Shown: positions 1 through 11,100 of the stretch, piece by piece
Layout: every line of letters starts with the position of its first letter
Position numbering within the stretch: position 1 is the stretch's first letter
DNA from: Paragorgia papillata
Lineage: Eukaryota > Cnidaria > Anthozoa > Scleralcyonacea > Coralliidae
Reading direction: 5' to 3'
DNA: 64,000 nt
Assembly (NCBI GenBank): GCA_035771165.1
Contig: JAWNZC010000445.1
Location: forward strand, 1,569,001-1,633,000
Made by a program: the position numbers and the translations under genes
The notes under the pieces: model-generated
Databases searched by the model: none
What the model saw: only the letters and a program-made list of their open reading frames with translations
What the model was told of the DNA's origin: nothing

Positions 1-59
1 CGAAAATGACTGACTGACTTTGTAGTTTAATTAACAGTGATGTGACTGACAACTCTATG

Positions 60-168
60 TTCACCTGTGTGAAGTATCCACCACATTCACCTTTCGATTC
101 AGGCTCCGCGCACTTGCGGGAAGAGCCTAAACGAAGGGTGAGTATGGTGCATACTTCACACAGGTGAA
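60..168. repeat. foldback (MITE-like) element with 18-bp perfect terminal arms
   Basis: TTCACCTGTGTGAAGTAT at 60-77 is the exact reverse complement of 151-168. The inner sequence also pairs imperfectly down to a short GC-rich loop near 112-125, so the whole 109-bp unit can form one hairpin. No target duplication was identified. Confidence 0.7.
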
Positions 169-410
169 ACGTGACTTGCCAGCGTAGCCCGAGTGAACGC
201 CTGACCCAGGCGTCTTGTTTTATATATAACACCATTTATTGTATTTCTATTTTATAGTTGTGGCTCTCAACAATCCATGCAGTATACTGACGGTAAACAG
301 TAGCAATCAAGTGAAAATTAGCTTAAGTTATCAACAAAATATTAGTAGTAATATTAGTAGACACAGACCATCAAAGCCGCATCAGAAAAAAAAAATTCTT
401 TTCTTCACAG

Positions 411-600
411 TCTACACATGAAATTAATTATTGCCGGGACACTTTTTATCATAATCCTTTTTGTTACCGTGTGGTCTTTGAGGAAAAAAAGAAAGAAAGG
501 TTTTACTGATACTCAGCATAGGATAACAGATACAAACGTCACCACAACGAGAGAGGACAAAGAAACCGTAAGTGATAGATTAGTTGATTTAGTAGTATAG
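411..600 (+). CDS. possible last exon of an unknown single-pass membrane protein (partial)
   Basis: An acceptor-like pyrimidine stretch ending in CAG at 410 precedes an open frame that runs to a stop at 600. From the ATG at 418 it encodes about 16 hydrophobic residues (LIIAGTLFIIILFVTVW), then a basic stop-transfer cluster (RKKRKK) and a polar tail rich in Thr, Asp and Arg. That order (membrane span, positive inner flank, short cytosolic tail) is what the last exon of a type I membrane protein looks like. No upstream exon can be tied to it, because only 410 bases precede it and they hold a foldback repeat. I do not recognise a family. It could equally be a chance ORF. Confidence 0.22.
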
Positions 601-616
601 ATCTTTTTTTTTAGTA

Positions 617-750
617 GTTTGCAATCACGTGACATCGGACGCCATCTTGGTTGAATTTTTAGTTAATTTCCAAATGGTCAGCGGTTTGTCAACAGTGTTT
701 GCCAACCGAAAAATCAAGCAAGATGGCGGACGTGACGTCATGTGCAAACG
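617..750. repeat. foldback element with CCATCTTGG / CAAGATGG arms
   Basis: The left arm (GTTTGCAATCACGTGACATC, then a CGCCATCTTGG motif) pairs with the right arm ending CATGTGCAAACG at 750. The arms carry CACGTG, TGACGTCA and YY1-like CCAT motifs, as does the foldback at 48010-48169. Confidence 0.6.
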
Positions 751-890
751 ATGTATTTGGTAATCAGTACCAAAAATAAATCCAAACACTTGCACTTATT
801 TCCTTGGTGGAGGACAAATGCTTCTAAATAATGAAATTTTTATTAATAATTTACTCTGTTGAACATCGGAACTTTGAATGTGTCCTCCTG

Positions 891-1040
891 GGGCCGGTTG
901 TATAAAAATGCAGTTAACTTTAACTGTAGTTAGAGCTTAATTCTAGCCAATCAGAACCGGTGTTTGAGAACTTGTTAACTAGGATTTAACTACTCGACGA
1001 GTAGTTAAACTGTCATTAAGAGTTTTATACAACTGGCTCC
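891..1040. repeat. foldback element, family A copy 1
   Basis: The termini GGGGCCGGTTGTATAAAA and TTTTATACAACTGGCTCC are imperfect inverted repeats. Inside are AACTTTAACTGTAGTTA, a CCAATCAGAACCGG block and an ACTACTCGACGAGTAGT palindrome. A second, inverted copy lies 190 bp downstream. Confidence 0.65.
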
Positions 1041-1225
1041 AGATGGGGCCGTTTTCACGTCATGTGCAAGAGGTTATATCGCTCCTAAATTTCTGCTTTC
1101 AGTGTACTTTTGCCTGCTCTATGCGCAACATAGAAAACATTATACTAAAGTATAGCTGGGGGGAAAAAGTCGTGACGTAACACGTCAGTGAAAATGATTT
1201 ATACGGCTGTAGCGAGCATAGCAGT

Positions 1226-1360
1226 GGCCAGTTGTAACTCTTTACGACAGTTTAACTACCCATCGCGTAGTTAAATCGTATATTTAACTTCTCAAACGCT
1301 GGTCCTCATTGGCTAGAATTAAATTTTATATAACTACAGTTAAAGTTAATAGTTAACTTG
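1226..1360. repeat. foldback element, family A copy 2 (opposite orientation)
   Basis: The reverse complement of this stretch matches 891-1040: the TTAACTTTAACTGTAGTTA block, the CCAATGAGGACCAGCGTTTG block (CCAATCAGAACCGGTGTTTG in copy 1) and the ACTACGCGATGGGTAGTT core recur in the same order. The copies are diverged, so this is not a recent local inversion. Confidence 0.6.
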
Positions 1361-3098
1361 AGCAACTATTATCGCATAAAAATTTCAGGCTTAAAAATGA
1401 TAGTTAAATAGCACTAGTCTAATAATTTCGTTGCTTGATTGATCTATTTTTTATATAGGTGTTATAATGGACTTTATCAAGACTACTGTATAAAAACGGA
1501 GATCTTAGATGATCTTCTTTCAACTAAAGAAAGCATTTGGCCATTTCTGGGTCTACAACGACTTTACCTGAAAATTCCAAAGAACAATGCACCAAGTGTC
1601 AAAGTCTGTTTTTTTCTAGTTTTCATATAAAAAATGATCGTCTCATGATGAGGAAAACAGTATGTTTTGTGAACCACCCTTCGATCGACCGCCGTTGTTA
1701 CCTTTTTGCTTACCCAAGGGTAAAAACGGCGTTAACGGCCGTGGTGTATAGCTAGCCACAGGACACGCCGTTTTCTTCCATGTCATTAACTAAATTATTT
1801 ATTTCTTCAACAATTGTTACTCGTAGTCTCGTAGCTATATAGTGAACCGTGTCTTATCATAATTTCTCTCAGTACCATTAACGTGTTCTAGTTGGTTTAG
1901 CTACAATTTCGATTATATTTTGATCAATTTTGCTGACTATAATATGATATTTTAGTAGCACAGCAAAGCTATACCATAGACCTATGCGATCCTGGCCAAA
2001 CCTTCTTGGGGCTCTGACTCCTACACGACAAGGTCAGAATACTTCAATCTTTGAACTTCTCTCCCCCCCCCCCGCAATCATTAATCATCGTTCTATCAGA
2101 AACGTTCGTGAGCAAACGGTTTGCCAATCAACAATCTTCAACAATGAATGACGAGAAAGGGACCCATATGATGCGAACAAGAAGATTTTTTCGGAAAAAC
2201 AGGACATGTCTAAAGACGTTTGGCCAGGTTGTTGCCAGCATAGCCCCGCATCTAGCACGAAAGATTGAAAATAAAATAAATATATTTTACTTCTTTACTG
2301 TGTTTAACTACGCGCTGTGTATAGATATATAACCTTGCCCTGCGAAAAGACCGCACTGCAAACGCACGACGTTGCAGGGAGAAAACGCGAAAAACTATAT
2401 TAGGGTTCCTCCCCTCGTCTTGTTCTCTTCAAACTGGCACTCTAGCTTGCGTCGCCTGCTTGCAGCCCGAAATTTGGTAATAGCTTGGGCGCTTCCACAC
2501 AGATCAACTTAACTGAATATAAGATTTTGATGGACAATTTTACATACGGACAGAGGCTGACCAACTTACCGCGAACAATTAGGTACCAACTCATCGTTTT
2601 ATCGATGTATATTTAATTATATAATTGTGTCCTGTTGACTAAATGTGTTTATTTCACAAGACTAGAGTGTCTATAATATGCTGATATGCATATATATGAA
2701 GCATTAAGCAATATGTTTTTGTTCTTTTATAATATTTAAAATAATAAAATGCCCTCTTTACTAATAGCTAGATCTTCAGAGGTTGAAAGCGTTGTTCTAT
2801 CAGTGCTAAGTGGACGCGTTATGGCCCTTTAAATCTCTTTAAAAATACTAGCCGTTGCTTTTTTAGCTTGTTCGAAGACCAGGGAAAATATTTGTTTCCC
2901 GATAAAGAATGGCCCAGGGTGTTTTACAAAGCTCTTGATACATCGTTACGATACAAATGGTCTTTCTTAGCTTTTCTCTAAGTCGTCAACCGGACGATTT
3001 GACGAGAGTGTTTTATATGTCCGCGTCGCCGTCGGCACTCGGCAGTGATCGGCTCAGTCGCTCAGGTAAGGAATTGTACTTTCTGTCAGGAATTTTCG

Positions 3099-3393
3099 TA
3101 CCCTGCGAGCAGCGCCTTCTTTTCCTTATTTCTTCGCTGAGAGAGAGGAAGAAAAGTAGGCTCTGCTGTATTCGTGACTGGTTTCATTGCGCATGCATGT
3201 CAGTTGCTTGGTTACAATCCCGAACCCAGTCCCAATCAGAGCAGAAAACAAAACGAGAACCGGTTAAACGGGTCTTAAACGGGTTACTTCGTCCTAAATC
3301 TTGGACGAAGCCAAACACGAATAAAGCAGAGCCTACTTTTCTTCCTCTCTCTCAGCGAAGAAATAAGGAAAAGAAGGCTCTGCTCGCAGGGTA
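3099..3393. mobile_element. non-autonomous DNA transposon with ~70-bp terminal inverted repeats
   Basis: The element begins TACCCTGCGAGCAG and ends with the complement CTGCTCGCAGGGTA. The arms continue through a GCGAAGAAATAAGGAAAAGA block and an AGCCTACTTTTCTTCC block for about 70 bp each, with near-perfect pairing. The interior has no transposase. The same terminus (CACCCTGCGAGCAGACCC) recurs alone near 15652, so this is a dispersed family. Confidence 0.7.
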
Positions 3394-4267
3394 GAATTTT
3401 GGCTAAACTACATCGACCTCGTATTCTCTAATATACTATTTTAAAGTTCTGAGACGAAACTGCGAAGAATTGCGAGACGAGTCAGACGATGGATGTTTGT
3501 TTGGCTACGAAGCGAAAATAATATAGTTTTAACCATTATGTGAGTTATTTATTTGTTGGGTTAACTTGTAAATTGTCGGGATTTTTGCTGAATTATTGAA
3601 TTATTTCTTGTGTTCAATTATTGTGTTTTGGGTCTGTCGTGTATAATTACGTGTTACAAAACGTCGAGAAATCGCTTAAACAAGTTAGCAACGTGCACAT
3701 TAATTGAAATTTTACTGTTTTTAAATTAACCACTCAGATCACTCAGATGACAACTTTCATCGGAGTTCCCCAGAGCCTCCGTTTCTTGATACTGACCAAA
3801 AGGATCGCAGGCTCTGGGTACGAGATTGACATGTCATGCTTAATGCTAGTCCAGTTCCAGACCCACTTTCCCCCGCGGAGAAAAGAGGGTCCATTCTTTC
3901 TTGCATGCGTCAGCTACAGTAAAAACTCGCTAACAAGAACCTTCAACTATAAGAACCTCAGGCTGAAATTAAGAATTTATTTATATAAGAATATATAAGA
4001 ACCTATCCTAGGCTGATTTGGTAAAATGTAGGTTCTTTGCTAAGCTCTGTTTACGGAAAAACAAACTTGGCAAAACAAACTTGAGACGGCGTCGATGTTC
4101 GTGCCCTCGTAGATGAAGATTTTGATCAGTTTTTGGTTCCACGTTTAAGAATAAAGTAAAATACGCTATGGAACTATGCAAATAAAATTTTGTGACAAAC
4201 TTTTTCATTTGACAACTGGCTTCAGAGAATCCCCGGAGTAATTGTGTTGCTGCTGCGGGGAGCAAAA

Positions 4268-4377
4268 TTGCAAACCCGGATGTAAAACTACTCGGTCCTA
4301 GACTTTTCCTACTATCTGAGAGCTTTCGGATAGTCGGAAAAGTCTGGGACCAAGTAGTTTTACATCCAGGTTTGCAA
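4268..4377. repeat. hairpin foldback element
   Basis: TTGCAAACCCGGATGTAAAA at the left pairs with TTTTACATCCAGGTTTGCAA at the right. The arms run about 47 bp (mismatches few) around a loop of roughly 15 bases near 4318. Confidence 0.65.
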
Positions 4378-5823
4378 CAGTTTGCCCCCAATTGAGACAC
4401 CGCTGCCAAACGTTTTGCGCCTTCGCGACGTCCGAGTTCATACCTCGAAAAAAGAGCGGGAAAATACCGAAATATTTAGACAGGTCCAAGAGTCCCACAT
4501 AATGGTTAAAATTACAAGCATAACACCAAAAAGTTAAGGTACTAGGTAATTTGTGCATGGCTTAAGCTTTGTCAATATTCTGAAATGCCCCCTTCGTAAT
4601 CATCATTACCCTTTTTTTAAAACACAAATGAATAATCGAGTCTTACTTACTCTTCACTGTCTGTTGTTGTTGCCACAGCTAGTTTCCAATCTCTTGCAAT
4701 GTTTACTCCAGCAAATTTATGCATGCGCAAAAGTTTAGCAGCGGTGTTTTGATTCAAGATGGTAGCCTTCAAATGGTTACCCGATTTTGGCCCTAATGCC
4801 ACCTCTAGTAAGAAATAACCTCTAGTTTTATTTATGATCTCTATGTTCAATGCTAGCAAAATGACATTTGTAGATATAAATTACATGAAGTACCTAGCTA
4901 GCTCGGCTTCGGATTTCTTCTCTTTCTTCTAAAAAAAGTTTTGTTTCAGGTTCAAGTCCTGACGAAGAAGCAAGAAAAGCTTACCTTTGTATCCTGGCTC
5001 TGTCAGCCTCTGTGCCAATCTCCATTCGTGTTGTACTTTTATGCAGTGCAGTTGTCAGTTGTCACAGTTGACAGCAACAGCCGTTTAACACTATGTGGAA
5101 AAGAATAATCAAAATTTGAGCCGTACTGTACGTGCGTGGAAAATATACCATCTGATCTATAAAATGGTTTTATACCAGCGATCGAAAACCGACCACTCGA
5201 CCGGCGATCGTTAGTGGTGGTCACTGTCACACTGAGAGTGTCACTATTATTTAGTATAGGTAATAGCATGGTTTTGAATTTGGAAAAAACAAATTGCACG
5301 AAAAACCAATCTATTATTAATAATATACATGAAAAAATGCCAAGTCAACAACTACTCAACTGTACTTTATACATTTTATACGTACAGTTCCCTTTCGGCA
5401 GTGTGAGTGTCCACTCGCATATTGGTTGTTTAAAAACGCTTTGCTTCTTCTACCACTACTCGAGAAAGTTTACTAAAAGCACTAAGAATCTTCTAGTTTT
5501 CTTGCAGGTACTTTTAGTTACTTGACATCAATATTCAAATTTTAACGAATTGTTCTTCTCCGTTTCAAATCTTGGCTGCCATAATATTTGTTTATTATGT
5601 GCAGCAAGAGCCTGGGCACGAGGTTGGAAAATGCCATCCGTCAAAATCCGTTGTAGAACGGATTGGCTCTTTTCAGTTTTTATTGTTTTTGATTGGCTTA
5701 TTCGCTTCAAAATTTGCACTGTATTCCCTTTTTTCTGCACTGTATTTCCTTAAAACTGTACTGCTCTTAGCCAATCAAAATTGAAAAATATTTTCAGGTA
5801 TAAATATTGTTACTAAAGGATCT

Positions 5824-5837
5824 GTTGCTGTGGCAAC
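5824..5837 (+). promoter_or_regulatory. RFX X-box-like motif upstream of ANKAR
   Basis: GTTGCTGTGGCAAC is an inverted repeat with two half-sites (GTTGCT and GGCAAC) separated by 2 bp. It fits the X-box consensus RYYNYY-N1-3-RRNRAC bound by RFX factors at ciliary gene promoters. It ends 115 bp before the first in-frame ATG of ANKAR. The degenerate consensus occurs by chance about once per 2 kb on either strand, so position and half-site quality carry the argument. Confidence 0.5.
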
Positions 5838-5952
5838 CGTTGATCCAATCATGGAAGAATCAAATGTTTATAAATTTTGAAACAATATTATCTTCAGCAA
5901 TCGTAAATGAAATCATGCACACTGTTTTGTTTTGACGTGGAGTAACTCAATC

Positions 5953-8152
5953 ATGTTGTCCCCTAAGGGCAAGAAAGCAGTGTCGCATACAGATTTACTG
6001 ACGTCAATGGCCGCATCGAGAGCGGCTGCGACCTATTTCGACAAGATCGAACGCTATGAGTTACAAGACACACTAGCACACTCATCGTTTGACTGGTTAT
6101 TATCGACGGAGGAAACGAAAATTCCAGTAGAAATGCCCAAAGGTTTGATAAGTAATGTCCATATAGCGTCTGATTCTGACAAGTGTTTGTTCCTTCTTCC
6201 AGCCGAAGACCATGTCAATGATCTTGAATTACGAGAAGTACATCAAATTGTCAGAGAATTGGTCACGGGGATTTATGTTTTAAATCAAACACCTTCGATT
6301 CATTTGGAGAATAACCACGATGAGAGCACCACTTGCCAACTGCCACCGGCTTACTGCGATACACGAGTTGGTCAACTTCTTATTGAAGTCGACTATCTGA
6401 TGAAGAGTTTATGGCATGGAGCGTTCTTTTCCAAGGAAAAAAGGACGAAGTTTACAGAGCGATGGAGGCAACTGGTCAACTTGAATACACACTCAGGTGT
6501 TGCCGAAACAAAGCGAAATATACCGTTAGTTTGGACTGAAGGTGGAGTTCTAGATATGTCTAGTGATCCTCTCTATTCTTCTGCTTATGAAAACATGCCT
6601 GTTGAGAATGTTCAGGATTTTCACATCCAAGAACAGCAGCATGTTTTCAAGAAATATGTTGAAGACATATCAATGGTTATGACTTTCTCTCAAAAGAGTG
6701 TTCAGCATCATGGTAGCATGTTTATAATTGATGCAGACTACCATATTAGCAGCATTGTGAAGTCAGATAAAGTGGACATCAAATCTGTAGAGAAATTACA
6801 GAAGCGGCTTTCAGGGCAGGAGAAATTTCTTCGCGATACATTACCTATAAAGCCAGAAGTCCAACACCAACTCCTACTCCTAAAGCTTGTCAGTTTTCTG
6901 GTTCCATTTCTCATTGCATTGAGGAAACGTTGCAAGATTGTCAATGTCAACAAGCTTTTGCCAGGGTTCACATTTGAAGAGTGCAAAACAGAGCGAGAGT
7001 TTCCACCACTGGTTATTGCACAGGGCAATAAGTGTAAACATTTCCCAACTACTGATTCATATAGCCATCTACATGGAGGAATCTTGATTGACAGAGAAAC
7101 TGGCCCTGTCTCAGAAATTACCAGTGACTTTGTCCAAAATAAAGACAAGCTTTGTGAAGAGGCCCTGTCAAAGTACGACAAGATTGTGGATGCAAAGGCA
7201 CCAATGTTAGAGAAATATCCACTTTCTACCATTATGGTGCATAATAAGAAATACTATGCTATAGCATTCTTTTTAGAAACATTTTACCCTGTATCACCCA
7301 AGCAACCAATTTGGGTTCATGCTCATTACGAAGAGATCAGCAAGCTTAAGTACAAGAAGCTTCCAATTCAGGAGTATCTTATTTATGAGTTGTTCAAGAA
7401 GAAGTTTGGTCATCAGAGAACTATGAACCTTAAGCAGCATTTGCCAGGTCTTCAAGCTGCTTGCCAACGAGGAATGGTTGGTATTGTTTACAGCTTAGCC
7501 AGGCGTTTGCCAGCTTCAAGGTTGTCCATGCAAGATTCAAGTGGCTTGTCTTTGATTCATTATGCAGCAATGTATAACAGACCACAGATCATCACATTAT
7601 TGGTTGCTAATGGGTGTGATTTGAATGTGAGACGGTTCAACAGCATTGCTTCACAACAAGGTGTAACTCCACTTCATCTTGCAGCTAGGTGTGGTGCCTT
7701 GGATAGTTTGTCATGTCTTCTTGCATATAAAGCTGATGCCATGTTATTTGACATCCAAGGTTGGTGTCCAATTCATTATGCCAGTTATTTCAATCACTGT
7801 AGCTGTTTGGTGCACTTGGCCTGCAGGAAGCCAGACATGTTGGAGCTGAGGGCAACATCTGGAAAGCAGGAGACACCAGTTCTATTGGCAGCCTCAAGTG
7901 GTGGACTTGATGCTGTGCGATGCCTGCTAGAACTTGGTGCAAGTTCTATTGCTTCTGATTCAGAAGGAAATAACATGGTGCATACAGCAACCATGCATCT
8001 CCACACTAACATTCTGGAGTTTTTCATTGGTAAAGGAGATTCAATAGGAATGTCTGTCTGGAAGATTCTCATTGAAATGTTAAATTCAAATGTTACCAAA
8101 AGACAGATGAATGCTGCTAAAACACTGGAAGTCTTGTCTATCAGCAAGGAAG
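5953..8152 (+). CDS. ANKAR: ANKAR exon 1: N-terminal domain and ankyrin repeats
   Basis: This single 2,200-bp exon encodes about half the protein without interruption, unlike the ten short exons that follow. It ends at AAG GAA G|GTACAG. Ankyrin-type helices are visible as SLIHYAAMYNR, TPLHLAARCG, CPIHYASYFN, TPVLLAASSGG and NMVHTATMH, each followed by a hydrophobic second helix (for example ITLLVANG, SCLLAYKA, RCLLELGA). The first 520 residues contain no repeat I can name. Reading past the donor gives only 13 more codons (VLLKIYISYC stop), so intron retention would truncate the protein before the armadillo part. Confidence 0.9.
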
Positions 8153-11100
8153 GTACAGTACTGTTAAAAATTTATATTAGTTACTGTTAGTATGTAAGTA
8201 CTGTAGGGCAACAGTTCACTAATTACCATACCTGTATATTATATTATACAGACTGACTGTACACCAAGTTATTACTAACAAGAAGTCTATAGCTTTAATA
8301 AAATTTAAGCAATGAAAATTAAAGCTAATTAGTCACTTACTGTACAGTACTCATTGAGATTTCTTATTTTGGTGAACTGACTAAGTGACTAAACTACACT
8401 TTGAAAGATTTGTGGACTGGTTAATACTAAGTATGTATACAGTAGTATGTTAATTGCTCTGATGAAAGCCTGAGTCAACAGGCCAAAAGCTCAGCACAAA
8501 ATATAAATAAAGTATATATTAATTTTATAATTGCAGTAGAATATCTCCAAACCTTTTCCAAATATTATACGTATGCACTCGCCAAAAGCGATCACGTTTG
8601 AATTCGAGTTTAGGCAAGTGCGATCGCGCCGCGAATTGTAAAGCGTAATACATGTAACACAATTATCGCTTTTAAGCGCCGCAATTAACGCGATCGCGTT
8701 TCTTTCAAACGCGATCGCGTACGACCCATGCATTTGTTCAACATAAAATCTCACCGTTAATCACTCTTGTCTTCACATTCAAACTCTACTTTCGTGCAAC
8801 ATGTTTGACGAATACACGCAAGGGTGAATTATTTTTCTCAGTGCTCAGAACTTTAGTTCACCGACTGAAATTAGTCGTACTTTAGAAGAAGAAAGGATAA
8901 AAGTTACACTTGCAAGAAAATAGACGTAAACACTGGAACTCGATTTTGAACCATATTTTTGGGGAGAAACAAAATGGGAGATTTGACTTGAACACTCAAT
9001 CCGCTCCATCTAAACAGGGCCTATATAAGCTGAAATCTTGCGTTTCATTGTCTTCGCTGCCGTTATTGACTTGGGATATTCAACGAATTACGCGGCCGAT
9101 CGAAGTACGCCAATGTTACGATGATCATTGCCAAATGACTGAATTGGCTTTTGACTGTATACGTGTCGTATATATAGCCGTTCTATCTTACCGTATATAT
9201 TATAAAAGCGAGTTTATAAAAGCGTCATCTTTGCTATATGCCTAGATCCTGACGATCAGAATAAACTGTCTAAACTAGTCACTCAGTTACTTCGTGAGTT
9301 CAATACATGTAGTTGGGCGCATTTAAATCATTGCGGTTCATTGCCTCCTACCATCCCCTAGAGAGTATATAGCGACTGGTTATTCCCCCTTTGGAAAATA
9401 TTAATGGACCTCCCCGTATCATTTACGCATGTTCTCGGCAAACGAGAGATAAATTCCCGACCAGCTGTAAAAGTTTGATTAACAATAGAAGTTATAGAAC
9501 ATCTTGACACGTTTTTATTTCTCGACTTGTTTTTTATTTCTCGACTTGTTTTTGTGAAAATGTCGACACGTTTTTATTTCTCGACTATTTTTGCCGATTA
9601 TTTCTCGACCATTTTTGCCCGAAACGGCGCGCCATAGTTGTGACGTTGTGTGAGGTTACTACTACACTAGTTTTACGTGAGACTCGTTACACTGCACTGT
9701 GAGATGTTAAGCTACGTCTTCATACAAAGTTGTCTTGAAGACCTTATAGTCACGTCACACACTTTGATGTGCGACATTCAGTTACCTGTTACAGCTGACT
9801 CGTACCCAGTCGTCTCTGGAAATATTTGAGGTTCCCACTCCCGTTGTGCCTGCAAACTCCCCCCTACTAATTTAAGCCTGGTTTCCATATAGCCGTACGT
9901 AAGAGCCGGCGGCATGGCTGCGGCAAGGGGCGATGGTCCAATCATAGACAGTGTTGAATTAGCCAGCAATAAAAAGCTGTATGCGATAGATTGGACCATC
10001 GCCCCTTGCCGCAGCCATGCCGCCGGCTCTTACGGCTATATGGAAACCAGGCTTTAAGGATGGGTACGAGTCGGCTGTTACTGTACAGTGTACGTCTCTT
10101 CACACTAATAATTGATATAACATAATATAACAATACTGAAGTCATTGTCTTCCAAGCCATCTAGTTATGTGAACTATATATTTACATGTAGCTTTCAATT
10201 TACATTCCTGTAGGACACTGGAAAGCTATTTTAGATGCCGGTGGTGTCTCAGCTTTAGTAGCTCTTTTGGGTACAAAACACGAGGGACTTCAAGCCACGG
10301 CAGCATCTGTGCTGTGCAACATTGGCCAAATTATGGAAATTCGCCAAGCTATGTCTGAAGCTAATGCTATGCCTACTCTGATATCCCTTCTCAAGTCTTC
10401 GGTGCCAATTATTCATTCCAGAACCGCTGTGATTCTTGCAGATATATCATGTGTAGGAAAAAACCAAGAAAGTGTCAACAATGGTATGCTGCCTATTCTG
10501 GGGCATTTTATAAGATAAGGTTAAAGGGCATTGGAAATATATTAAATTAAGTTTAATATCTAATTTGAACTTGTGAAATGGTAATGGAAGACTTTTTACA
10601 ACTTTTCCGTATTTGTTTTCGTTTCCGAGATTTTTCAGTTTGTTTAATATGCAAATGAATGGTCTTTGACGTCATAAGCGGGGTACAGCATTTTCATGCA
10701 TTACAAAATTACTTATACCTGCATGATTGTTTAACAAGAAATGTTCAGTGTTACAAGGAGTTTTCATGTGCACAGTTTCAAGTGATTTTGTTGAACAAAC
10801 TTGTAGATGTAACTGAGTTTGTTAGGTGTGAAAATGCTGCACCCTGGTTATGACGTCAAAGACCATCTTTATATTTACATATCAAACAAATTGAAATATC
10901 TCGAAAACGAAGAAAAATACGGGAAAGTTGTAAAAGCTCTTTTAAGTTAGAACTTAATTTGTATTGTCGATGATCTTCAATTAATGAAACAACGTTACTA
11001 AATGCCTTTTGCACGTTAGCACTATATCTAACTGTTCTAATTTGTTTACTGTACTGCATGTACATGCATTGATAGGGAAGTTGTTTTGGACTGAAAATTC

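Larger units (their letters stand above)
601..5823. other. gene-free left flank of ANKAR
   Basis: No exon chain could be supported on either strand. The supportable content is the foldback elements listed separately (617-750, 891-1040, 1226-1360, 3099-3393, 4268-4377). The rest is AT-rich sequence with short chance ORFs and no recognisable protein, rRNA or tRNA. Confidence 0.5.

Noticed and set aside
2957..3394. 145-codon ORF on +
   Set aside because: It runs through the foldback transposon at 3099-3393 and encodes its inverted arms.
5932..5952. Extending ANKAR upstream to the TTG at 5932
   Set aside because: TTG is not a normal eukaryotic start; the first in-frame ATG is 5953.
6738..7232. 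164-codon ORF on - opposite ANKAR exon 1
   Set aside because: It is a shadow of the conserved + strand coding exon, with no recognisable domain.
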